In this document: positions 6,376 through 12,167 of the stretch, one piece after another
Numbering within the stretch: position 1 is the stretch's first letter
How the letters are laid out: each line of letters opens with the position of its first letter
Source of the DNA: Bacillota bacterium
GTDB lineage: Bacteria; Bacillota; Clostridia; Christensenellales; Aristaeellaceae
Direction of reading: 5' to 3'
DNA length: 12,666 nt
Assembly (NCBI GenBank): GCA_023391725.1
Contig: JAEWAH010000091.1
Span: 1 to 12,666, forward strand
Position numbers and translations under genes: made by a program
The notes under the pieces: generated by a model
Database searches by the model: none
Told to the model about the DNA's origin: nothing
The model's input: only the letters and a program-made list of their open reading frames with translations

Positions 6376-7287
6376 CTAGCTGTCATGTTCCTCGTACAGC
6401 GCCGTCATTTTTTTTAACCGTTCCCGTATTTTCTCCCGCACATAGGCAGGGGAAAGAACCCTCATATGCGGCCCGAAGGACAGCAAAAACCCACACACCC
6501 ATTCATCCTCCGGATAGGCCGTATGGATCAAAAAGCTGCCGTCCGGCTGCATTTCCACTTGTGATTCCTCGAACTCGTCATACACCCTAAAGGCCTGGGA
6601 GCCATCAAGCCATAGCGTAAGGGCGACCCCGGGCCTTGCCGGATTATTCTCGTACACCGGCCCTGGGTCCTGCGGAGACCTAATAGAAAAGTGCTCCTCC
6701 TTAAGGTGGACATCCTTCATCCGGTTGAGCTTGAACAGCCGCTCCTGCTGCCTTAGACGGCAGTAGGCTTTCAGGTACCAGGACCGGCTTTTGAACCAAA
6801 GCTGGAGCGGCTCCGCCTCCCTCACCGTTCTTTCGCCATTGCTGCCGTAATAGGTGAATTGCAGTGCCTTTTTGTGCAAAATCCCTTCCTTAATAAGCGC
6901 CAGCTCGTTTTGCCGCGTCAGACTCCAATCGGAAAAGTCCACCGCCACCCAATCGCCGCCTGCTTCGCCAAAAACGGCCCGCCATTTGGCCAGCGCACTT
7001 TTCGCCGAGGCCCCGCTCACCGCCTGCAGCCCCTGGAGTGCGGAAAGAATCTCCGCCTGCTCCTCCCGGTTCAGCAGTGATTTTTGCAGCACGAAGTTTT
7101 CCATCAGCCCAATGCCGCCGTTTTTTCCCTGGGAGGCATAGATGGGGATCCCAGCCTGCGAAAGTGCCTCCACGTCCCGGTATACAGTGCGGACGGACAC
7201 GCCAAAATGCTGGGCCAGTTCCGCCGCCGTGGCGATCTTTTTGTCCAGCAGATAGATCACGGTCTCGAACAAACGGCTTACTGGCAT
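6376..7287 (-). CDS. YafY/WYL-family transcriptional regulator
   Basis: This 303-residue regulator has an N-terminal helix-turn-helix (SRLFETVIYLLDKKIATAAE through SVRTVYRDVEALSQAGIP, about residues 3-50), a middle WYL domain with the motif itself at about 170-172 (SWYLKAYC), and a C-terminal WCX-type region. WYL domains sense nucleic acid ligands or small molecules and control transcription. The start was set at the ATG whose product begins MPVSRLFE, as is usual in the family; a GGGTGA lies just upstream. An ATG four codons earlier (7299) is possible. It heads the zinc-ribbon/GyrI-like/HEAT-like/DUF3788 set and is divergent from popT, so it may control either or both. The family often autoregulates. 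Confidence 0.92.
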   Translation of the reverse strand: MPVSRLFETVIYLLDKKIATAAELAQHFGVSVRTVYRDVEALSQAGIPIYASQGKNGGIGLMENFVLQKSLLNREEQAEILSALQGLQAVSGASAKSALAKWRAVFGEAGGDWVAVDFSDWSLTRQNELALIKEGILHKKALQFTYYGSNGERTVREAEPLQLWFKSRSWYLKAYCRLRQQERLFKLNRMKDVHLKEEHFSIRSPQDPGPVYENNPARPGVALTLWLDGSQAFRVYDEFEESQVEMQPDGSFLIHTAYPEDEWVCGFLLSFGPHMRVLSPAYVREKIRERLKKMTALYEEHDS

Positions 7288-7314
7288 AACTTCACCCATT
7301 CCATTACATCAAGG

Positions 7315-7343
7315 ATAAGAGAATGGCACCCGAAGGTTTCCAA
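7315..7343 (-). promoter_or_regulatory. Possible sigma-A promoter of the WYL regulator
   Basis: On the minus strand, TTGGAA (7338-7343) lies 17 bases from TCTTAT (7315-7320). Each box matches consensus at four of six positions. Position and spacing fit, but strength is modest. Confidence 0.35.
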
Positions 7344-7366
7344 AGGGCGATCGGAAAGCCTTTTGG

Positions 7367-7384
7367 TCGTGCCTGCAGGCACGA
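7367..7384. promoter_or_regulatory. Perfect 18-bp palindrome in the divergent spacer
   Basis: TCGTGCCTGCAGGCACGA is self-complementary over all 18 bases. It lies between the divergent WYL regulator and popT, about 25 bases upstream of the possible regulator promoter. A dyad operator is the simplest reading. A smaller dyad (TGCCA-TCC-TGGCA, 7393-7405) lies next to it, so a folded repeat element is an alternative. Confidence 0.5.
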
Positions 7385-7470
7385 AATCCTTTTGCCATCC
7401 TGGCATAACGGCCTTCAAATATGGCCCTAACCATAAATTTACCTCTTGCAGGAAATGTTTTGGAAAAAGC

Positions 7471-7498
7471 GAATCTTATTATAGTAAAGCTAAGATTC
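7471..7498. promoter_or_regulatory. Inverted repeat over likely popT promoter region
   Basis: GAATCTTA (7471-7478) and TAAGATTC (7491-7498) are perfect 8-bp arms around 12 AT-rich bases. TATTAT and TATAGT, the only -10-like boxes I see upstream of popT, fall inside. This fits an operator overlapping the promoter. No good -35 box is visible. Confidence 0.4.
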
Positions 7499-7528
7499 AA
7501 ATCATCACAGCAATGGAGAGATGAACAT

Positions 7529-8389
7529 ATGAACGGTACCAACTGGAAGGACTGGCTACTGCGCGTGGTCAAGGGCATCTTCATCGGCAGCGGGTTCATC
7601 CTGCCCGGCATCAGCGGTGGGGCGTTGGCAGCTGTGTTCGGGATCTACGAGCGCATGATCGGCTTCCTGGCCAACATTACAAAGGATTTCAAAAAGAACG
7701 TACTGTTCTTTGTGCCCGTGGTCATCGGGATGGCGATAGGCGTGTTTTTGCTGTCCATTCCCATCAGTGCCCTTCTGGAAAACAAGGATATGGAAGCATA
7801 CGTGCTGTGGTTCTTCATTGGCTGCATCCTGGGCACGCTCCCGGCGCTGCTCAAGCAAGCGGGTAAGAAGGGCCGGGAAGGCTGGCACTGGGCGCTGCTC
7901 GTAGTCGTTTGCGGGGCTGCGTATATCCTGCTTCGCATACTGGAGAAATCCGGCGCAGTATCCCTGCCCCAGAGCATTTTCACCTGGGCGCTGGGTGGGG
8001 TACTCATCGGCCTTGGCGCTGTCGTGCCGGGGCTCAGCCCCTCCAACCTTTTGATGTATTTGAAGCTGGACCAGGGCGGCCAGCTGTACGCGGGTATGAC
8101 GGAAGGCATCAAAGGCCTGGACCTTTCTGTGATCATCCCCCTTGTCCTGGGGGCCCTGGCCTGCGTGCTTCTTCTGTCGAAGCTGATGAATCACATATTC
8201 AGCAGGGCCTATGCCACGCTATACCACGCGATCCTGGGCTTTGTGCTGGCTTCCACCCTCATCATCGTTCCCTGGAATTTTAACTACCTGGGCATCGGCG
8301 GGCTCATCTGCCTGGGGACCTGCGCCGTGGGTGTAGTGCTGGCGCTTTTCATGTCCCGGCTGGAGGACAAATACAAGCCGGAGGACTGA
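7529..8389 (+). CDS. DUF368/PopT-type membrane protein, likely undecaprenyl phosphate translocase
   Basis: This is a 286-residue integral membrane protein with about eight hydrophobic segments. The DUF368 signatures are present: GFILPGISGGALAAVFGIYE near the N terminus and a second, related VVPGLSPSNLLMYL near the middle, in keeping with the family's internal repeat. DUF368 proteins (PopT) have been shown in some bacteria to return undecaprenyl phosphate across the membrane for reuse in cell-wall synthesis. That function here is by family. The start ATG has GGAG ten bases upstream. Earlier in-frame sequence runs through the promoter region and is not coding-like. It is divergent from the WYL regulator. 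Its stop codon is directly abutted by the palindromic element at 8389-8550. Confidence 0.9.
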   Translation: MNGTNWKDWLLRVVKGIFIGSGFILPGISGGALAAVFGIYERMIGFLANITKDFKKNVLFFVPVVIGMAIGVFLLSIPISALLENKDMEAYVLWFFIGCILGTLPALLKQAGKKGREGWHWALLVVVCGAAYILLRILEKSGAVSLPQSIFTWALGGVLIGLGAVVPGLSPSNLLMYLKLDQGGQLYAGMTEGIKGLDLSVIIPLVLGALACVLLLSKLMNHIFSRAYATLYHAILGFVLASTLIIVPWNFNYLGIGGLICLGTCAVGVVLALFMSRLEDKYKPED

Positions 8390-8550
8390 TACTAATTCAA
8401 AACCTTAAGGCATCGTCGCAGCGGGCCTTTTCGCGCAGTACAGCGTCATTCTCCGCTCCACGTAGGCCGCCTGCTACGCGTCGCTCCGATTCCTTGTCCT
8501 GCGCAAAAATTCCTCGCTGCTTTGGATGCATTAAGATTTCTCATTAGTAT
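8389..8550. repeat. MITE-like imperfect palindrome, about 162 bp
   Basis: The ends are ATACTAAT and its reverse complement ATTAGTAT. Reading inward from both ends gives nearly the same sequence: AAA-CTTAA-GCATC, then GCAGCG, then TTTT-GCGCAG-ACA. The centre holds CGTAG/CTACG arms. The left end shares its first base with the popT stop codon. The right end stops six bases from the mmcQ stop codon. It contains no gene. It fills the whole gap between two convergent genes and could act as a bidirectional terminator. A non-autonomous mobile element is inferred from the shape; no other copy is in the window. Confidence 0.65.
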
Positions 8551-8556
8551 AAGCCA

Positions 8557-8919
8557 CTATAGAAGCTCCTCCCGGGCGGCTTTGGGCAAGCCCTTCACCA
8601 CCAGCTGATAGCTTTGGTCGATCATCTGCAAAAGCAGCGATCCCTCTATCTGCTCCACCCATATGGTGTTGCGGTGAGGCTGCTGGCTGGGCGGGCAGTG
8701 GTAGCCCCTTACCACAATGCCAGGAAACTGCCGCCGGTAAAAGTCCGCCAGCATCGGGTCGCACTTTAAGGTGATCTTGTAGTTGCCCGGCTGGGGGTAG
8801 ACCTCCGCGAAGATCTTCCCCTTCACCTTGATAACAGTCGGTTCCGGCCCGAAGGGAAAATCCTCATAGGCCTGCTTTTTGGAAAGACAGTACGCAAGCA
8901 GCATCTCAGGCTGGATCAT
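8557..8919 (-). CDS. MmcQ/YjbR family protein
   Basis: The 120 residues open with MLLAYCLSKKQAYEDFPFGPEP and contain ITLKCDPMLADFYRRQFPG followed by VVRGYHCPPSQQPHRNTIWV. These are hallmarks of the MmcQ/YjbR family (DUF419), which has a CyaY-like fold. It is often described as DNA-binding, with the cellular role unclear. The length is typical. The start has no recognisable ribosome binding site. It lies 13 bases beyond a strong hairpin at 8933-8964 that separates it from the upstream aldo/keto reductase gene. It may be translated from the same transcript at low efficiency. The ATG at 8904, five codons in, is a less family-like alternative. Confidence 0.9.
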   Translation of the reverse strand: MIQPEMLLAYCLSKKQAYEDFPFGPEPTVIKVKGKIFAEVYPQPGNYKITLKCDPMLADFYRRQFPGIVVRGYHCPPSQQPHRNTIWVEQIEGSLLLQMIDQSYQLVVKGLPKAAREELL

Positions 8920-8932
8920 CAGTTTAGTTGAT

Positions 8933-8964
8933 AGCCCGGCGCCCCTTGGGGGGGGAGCCGGGCT
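8933..8964 (-). terminator. Strong GC hairpin between aldo/keto reductase and mmcQ
   Basis: AGCCCGGC (8933-8940) pairs with GCCGGGCT (8957-8964), and internal CCCC can pair with part of a run of eight G. On the minus strand the stem is followed by ATCAACT rather than a T run. It may therefore attenuate or stabilise the message rather than terminate fully. Confidence 0.45.
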
Positions 8965-8992
8965 TTCGCTTCCTTTCGAGAAATGGCGTGGT

Positions 8993-10144
8993 TTACATGC
9001 CGAAGCGCGCCTTGGCCTCGGCCATGCGCTTGATCACCGGGACGTTAAAGGGGCAGCGCTCCTCGCACTGGCCGCACTCTATGCAATCAGCCGCGCGTGC
9101 GGTAAGCGCTTCATAATGGGCGCGGACGGTGGCAGGCGTTTGCTCGTGGACCGACGCCAGGTCCAGGAATTTGTTCACCGCCGCCACATCGATTTGCGCC
9201 GGGCAGGGATGGCAATGGTTGCAATACATGCAGCGGCCAGTCGCCTGATAAGCGCGGGCCTGACCCAGCACAGCGGCATAGTCCTTCTCCGCATCGGAGG
9301 CAGTTTCAAAGCGCACGGCCTCCCGCACTTGCTCTATTGTTTGGCAGCCCACCAATACGCTTGCGACGCCGGGTCTTGTGAGGGCATACTGCAAAAGCTG
9401 GCAGGGTGTCATGGCCTGGCCTAAGGGCGAGGAATCCGCCCGGAGCAGGGACCCGGCGCCGTACGCCTTCATGACCGTGATGCCAACGCCACGGGACTCA
9501 CATGTCCGGTACAAAAGATCCCGCACCGGGTTCATGCCCAATAGGCCTTCGTTTCGGTAGGTACCGCCTTCAAACATTGCTTCCAGCTGCGTATCCTCCG
9601 GCAACAGGTCGAACGCCGGGTTCAGCGAGAACATCAATACGTCGATAAGCCCGGAATTCACGGCTTCCAGAGATACTTCCGCGTTATGCGAGCTCATGCC
9701 CAGCGTTTTGATGACGCCCTTTTCCTTGAGCGAAAGAGCATATTCCATCATAGGCCCATCTTTTACCGCACGCCAGTCTTCGAATGTGTCGAAGAAATGA
9801 AGCATACCGATGTCCATATAGTCGGTATCAAGGCGGGTGAGCAGATCCTCAAAGAAGGTCTTGCACAATGCGGGATCCCGGGTGCGCAAGTATTGTCCAT
9901 CCACCCAGGCCGCACCGATGTGGCCCTGCAAGATCACCTTCTCCCTGCGTCCACGAAGGGCAAGGCCGATGTCGGTGCGTACATTAGGTTCGGACATGAA
10001 CACGTCCATCACATTGACGCCCAGCCCAAGCGCCTCGTCGATAACGGTACGGATAAGTTTCGCGTCCTTGCCTTGAAGATGTTCGCAGCCCAGTCCGACC
10101 TCGCTGACAGAAAGTCCTGTGTTTCCCAATGGATTGTACCGCAT
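8993..10144 (-). CDS. Aldo/keto reductase with C-terminal 4Fe-4S ferredoxin domain
   Basis: This 383-residue protein has an aldo/keto reductase barrel from the start (MRYNPLGNTGLSVSEVGLGC) to about residue 295. A bacterial two-cluster ferredoxin region follows: Cys305/308/311/314 (CMYCNHCHPCP) and Cys354/357/360/364 (CIECGQCEERCPFNV). Such fusions (COG1453 type) are presumed to be redox enzymes of anaerobes with unknown substrates. Asp47 and His116 of the usual catalytic tetrad can be aligned. The places where Tyr and Lys are expected read MDVFMSEPNV and REKVILQGH, with no Tyr or Lys at the expected points. The start ATG has AGGGG eight bases upstream. Upstream in-frame codons overlap a different small gene and are rejected. 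Confidence 0.9.
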   Translation of the reverse strand: MRYNPLGNTGLSVSEVGLGCEHLQGKDAKLIRTVIDEALGLGVNVMDVFMSEPNVRTDIGLALRGRREKVILQGHIGAAWVDGQYLRTRDPALCKTFFEDLLTRLDTDYMDIGMLHFFDTFEDWRAVKDGPMMEYALSLKEKGVIKTLGMSSHNAEVSLEAVNSGLIDVLMFSLNPAFDLLPEDTQLEAMFEGGTYRNEGLLGMNPVRDLLYRTCESRGVGITVMKAYGAGSLLRADSSPLGQAMTPCQLLQYALTRPGVASVLVGCQTIEQVREAVRFETASDAEKDYAAVLGQARAYQATGRCMYCNHCHPCPAQIDVAAVNKFLDLASVHEQTPATVRAHYEALTARAADCIECGQCEERCPFNVPVIKRMAEAKARFGM

Positions 10145-10190
10145 ACCATGCACCCCTTTTTCCTTTTGTTTTACGTGCCGCAGGATGGAT

Positions 10191-10326
10191 CTACTCCTCT
10201 TTGCTGCCCAGCTGGATCGTTTTCTTGTCCTCCTCAGAGATTTCATGGTCCCCTAAGCCCTTACAGATCTGCGCTCCATCAGGCCTGGATGGTCTCGCTT
10301 ATCATCCTGGCTATGATTCCTTCCAT
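10191..10326 (-). pseudogene. Small (about 44 aa) gene apparently broken by one extra base
   Basis: From ATG at 10326 the frame reads MEGIIARMISETIQA and then hits TGA. Skipping one base at that point opens the next frame, which reads DGAQICKGLGDHEISEEDK and ends KTIQLGSKEE with a TAG at 10191. Both halves look protein-like (charged, amphipathic), and together they make about 44 residues. The second half has no start codon of its own. The total of 136 bases is one more than a multiple of three. It lies after the promoter at 10379-10406 and 46 bases before the aldo/keto reductase, so the two would share a transcript. A sequencing error, a true pseudogene or a frameshift event are all possible. 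The function is unknown. I see no strong ribosome binding site. Confidence 0.4.
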
Positions 10327-10378
10327 TAAATAAGGACCGCCACGCTGTTGGCGCATATGCAGCCAGTATCATAGTCAC

Positions 10379-10406
10379 ATTATACCATCCATTGGAAATA
10401 ACTCAA
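10379..10406 (-). promoter_or_regulatory. Sigma-A promoter upstream of the aldo/keto reductase unit
   Basis: On the minus strand, TTGAGT (10401-10406), a 16-base spacer and a perfect TATAAT (10379-10384) preceded by TGG, an extended -10. It faces the broken small gene and the aldo/keto reductase. Confidence 0.75.
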
Positions 10407-10442
10407 GCCATGCCATCAAAAGGAACACATATGAACGAACAC

Positions 10443-10468
10443 AAAAAAGGCCGCATATCGCGGCCTTT
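10443..10468 (-). terminator. Intrinsic terminator of tlp
   Basis: AAAGGCCGC (10446-10454) and GCGGCCTTT (10460-10468) form a perfect 9-bp stem with a 5-base loop. On the minus strand the stem merges into a run of six T. It lies 28 bases past the tlp stop codon. On the plus strand it is followed by GCTTTAA, so activity there would be weak. Confidence 0.88.
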
Positions 10469-10496
10469 GCTTTAAATGTGTGCTTTTTGAAGAACC

Positions 10497-10742
10497 CTAC
10501 ACGTTCTTCTTTTGGTGCTGGGTCACGTCCTTCTTGTGCTTGGCCTCATCCTTGATCTCCTGGCGCATGTCGTCCAGCGCATGGTCGCGGCGGACATTCT
10601 TGTCCTTTAATTCCTCCTTGACATTGGGATCGGAGGTGTGGGCGATCATATCGTCCGCCCTGCGGGTGTTTTCAATGGTCCTGTCAATGTTGTACTGGAT
10701 CTTTTTCACATTGTCCTTGCGGTCATCGGGATTGGGCGCCAT
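10497..10742 (-). CDS. tlp: Small acid-soluble spore protein, Tlp family
   Basis: This small, very hydrophilic protein (81 residues) starts MAPNPDDRKDNVKKIQYNID. It continues with the family-like helices TIENTRRADDMIAH and KNVRRDHALDDMRQEIKDEA, then a Lys/Gln/His-rich tail. This matches Tlp, a minor forespore protein first named for distant similarity to thioredoxin. The start was set at the second ATG, because AAGGAG is seven bases upstream of it; the earlier ATG (10748) sits almost on the ribosome binding site. A sigma-G-like promoter lies about 33 bases upstream and a terminator follows, so this is a single-gene forespore unit. It implies that the organism sporulates. Confidence 0.88.
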   Translation of the reverse strand: MAPNPDDRKDNVKKIQYNIDRTIENTRRADDMIAHTSDPNVKEELKDKNVRRDHALDDMRQEIKDEAKHKKDVTQHQKKNV

Positions 10743-10774
10743 ATGCATTCTCCTTTTTGCGGTTTACTCCCTCA

Positions 10775-10803
10775 TAGCATGGCGCCTTCATGCGTTCCTA
10801 TAC
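10775..10803 (-). promoter_or_regulatory. Sigma-G-like forespore promoter of tlp
   Basis: On the minus strand, GTATA (10799-10803), a 17-base spacer and CATGCTA (10775-10781). These fit the sigma-G consensus boxes (GNATR and CATNHTA), with the spacer about one base shorter than usual. The position gives a short leader before the tlp ribosome binding site. Confidence 0.7.
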
Positions 10804-10832
10804 ATTCCTATGCGCGGATAGGAGAGGAACGC
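10792..10832. repeat. Nested inverted repeat in the tlp/oxidoreductase divergent spacer
   Basis: The outer arms are GCGTTCCT (10792-10799) and AGGAACGC (10825-10832). The inner arms are TCCTAT (10806-10811) and ATAGGA (10818-10823), around GCGCGG. Both sets are perfect. The left outer arm touches the -35 box of the tlp promoter. It may be an operator or simply a cruciform-forming spacer. Confidence 0.5.
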
Positions 10833-10891
10833 TGGTTTTGCTAGAAAAAAATGTTTTTTTCAAATGTGAACTCCACAATACCCATTTTTTC

Positions 10892-10900
10892 TGCTAGAAT
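10892..10900 (+). promoter_or_regulatory. Extended -10 promoter of the Gfo/Idh/MocA gene
   Basis: TGC followed by TAGAAT (10895-10900) is an extended -10 element. The hexamer at the -35 distance (CCACAA) is poor. The start site would be about 40 bases before the gene. Confidence 0.5.
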
Positions 10901-10949
10901 AGTTTCCGGGCCAAAAAGCTTTTTGCGATATATGGAGGATCGACAGAAA

Positions 10950-12002
10950 ATGCGTCATCAATGGGCAGTCATCGGTTTTGGCGGCATGGGTTCCTGGCAC
11001 GCCAAGAATATTGCGGAACATATTCCCGAGATCCAGGTGGCGGGCGCGTACGATATACGCCCGGAAGTATACGCGGGGCTTCTGCCCGGCATGAAGGGCT
11101 ATTCCACGCTTCAAGAGCTGCTTGACGATAAGGACGTGGACATCGTCACCATCGCCACGCCCAACAATTTTCATAAGGAACTGGCCATCGCCTGCCTCAC
11201 GGCCGGGAAGAATGTCGTCTGCGAAAAGCCGGTAGCCATGAACGCCGCCGAGCTTGAAGAAATGATCGCGGCCGCCCGCGCGGCTGGCCGGCTGTTTTCC
11301 GTGCATCAAAACCGCCGCTGGGACAGGGATTATCTCACCGTCCGGGCAGCCGTGGACGGGGGAGACCTGGGCAAGCTTTATGCTATCGAATCCAGGGTGC
11401 AGGGCTCCCGCAGGACCATGCACGGCTGGCGCGGCCATAAGGTTAACGGTGGCGGCATGATCTACGATTGGGGCATCCACCTGTTCGACCAGCTGCTGGA
11501 CTGGATCAAATCCCCCGTGGTATCGGTAAACTGCCACGCATTCAGCGTTTTCACGCAGGAAGTGGATGATAACTTCAAGGCGACCCTGCGCTTTGAAAAC
11601 GGCGTCTCCGCGCTGGTGGAGGTGGCTACCAACTGCTTTATCAACCTGCCGCGCTGGCATGTGTGCTGCGAGGAAGGGACGTTGGAAGTAAGGGATTGGA
11701 GCTGCGAGGGCAAGATCGTCAAGCTAAGCACCGATGCGGAAATGGCCTGGGACGATGAGATCGTGTACACCGACGCCGGCCCCACCCGCACCATGGCGCC
11801 CCGGCCCAAGCACACCTTGCAGGAACTGCCTCTGCCTGTTGTCCGGGGCGATTGGGCGGACTATTACCACAACATCGTAAACGTTCTGGATAGCGGCGCG
11901 GAGCTCATCGTGAGGCCCGAGCAGTCTCTTCGGGTGATGCGCCTGGTGGATGCCATGTTTAAGTCCGCCCAAAGCGGGCAGAGCGTGGCCTGCCGTATTT
12001 GA
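10950..12002 (+). CDS. Gfo/Idh/MocA family NAD(P)-dependent oxidoreductase
   Basis: This 350-residue cytoplasmic dehydrogenase is of family-typical length. The N-terminal Rossmann fold has the GxGxxG pattern (AVIGFGGMGSWHA, residues 6-18), TPNNFHKELA around 70-79 and the conserved Glu-Lys-Pro (VVCEKPVAMN, 92-94). In the C-terminal domain, Asp173 and His177 in GGMIYDWGIHLFD are the likely catalytic pair. Members oxidise sugars, inositols or similar polyols, or reduce the matching ketones; the substrate here cannot be told. The start was chosen at the ATG after GGAGG (11-base spacing), which begins MRHQWAVIG. The ATG at 10932 would add six residues but lacks a ribosome binding site. It is a single-gene unit, divergent from tlp and closed by a terminator. 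Confidence 0.92.
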   Translation: MRHQWAVIGFGGMGSWHAKNIAEHIPEIQVAGAYDIRPEVYAGLLPGMKGYSTLQELLDDKDVDIVTIATPNNFHKELAIACLTAGKNVVCEKPVAMNAAELEEMIAAARAAGRLFSVHQNRRWDRDYLTVRAAVDGGDLGKLYAIESRVQGSRRTMHGWRGHKVNGGGMIYDWGIHLFDQLLDWIKSPVVSVNCHAFSVFTQEVDDNFKATLRFENGVSALVEVATNCFINLPRWHVCCEEGTLEVRDWSCEGKIVKLSTDAEMAWDDEIVYTDAGPTRTMAPRPKHTLQELPLPVVRGDWADYYHNIVNVLDSGAELIVRPEQSLRVMRLVDAMFKSAQSGQSVACRI

Positions 12003-12019
12003 ATCCCATATAGACATTG

Positions 12020-12046
12020 CCCCCGGCGCAAACCGCCGGGGGTTTT
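12020..12046 (+). terminator. Intrinsic terminator after the Gfo/Idh/MocA gene
   Basis: CCCCCGGCG (12020-12028) and CGCCGGGGG (12034-12042) form a perfect 9-bp GC stem with a 5-base loop, followed by TTTT. It lies 17 bases after the stop codon. Confidence 0.9.
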
Positions 12047-12084
12047 CACTTGGATAGACCGAATCAGGAACGGGAAAAATTTGC

Positions 12085-12113
12085 TTGCCTTTTGGCGGAA
12101 AGAATGGTATTAC
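12085..12113 (+). promoter_or_regulatory. Probable sigma-A promoter of rbgA
   Basis: TTGCCT (12085-12090), a 17-base spacer and TATTAC (12108-12113) preceded by TGG. Each box matches consensus at four of six positions, and the extended -10 supports it. It falls between the upstream terminator and rbgA. Confidence 0.55.
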
Positions 12114-12167
12114 TTAAAAAGACATGAAAAGAGGCAATGAAACCCATAAATTGGAAGGGGCGCATTC

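Noticed and set aside
7556..8194. 212-codon minus-strand frame opposite popT
   Set aside because: The plus strand encodes an unmistakable DUF368 protein here; the antisense product is a Gln/His/Asp-rich artefact.
10191..10326. TGA in the broken small gene as a selenocysteine codon
   Set aside because: The frame after the TGA soon meets more stops, and the coding-like sequence continues in a different frame, so a frameshift explains it better.
9686..10333. 215-codon plus-strand frame over the aldo/keto reductase
   Set aside because: It is antisense to a gene with two intact ferredoxin motifs and has no independent support.
10431..10475. 14-codon plus-strand frame with an AAGGA upstream, overlapping the tlp terminator
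   Set aside because: It could mimic a leader peptide, but no plus-strand promoter is visible and most of it is the terminator hairpin of tlp.
10860..11660. Long open frame on the minus strand opposite the Gfo/Idh/MocA gene
   Set aside because: It is antisense to a gene with clear family motifs, has no ribosome binding site, and its protein shows no recognisable domain; it is a by-product of GC-rich codons.
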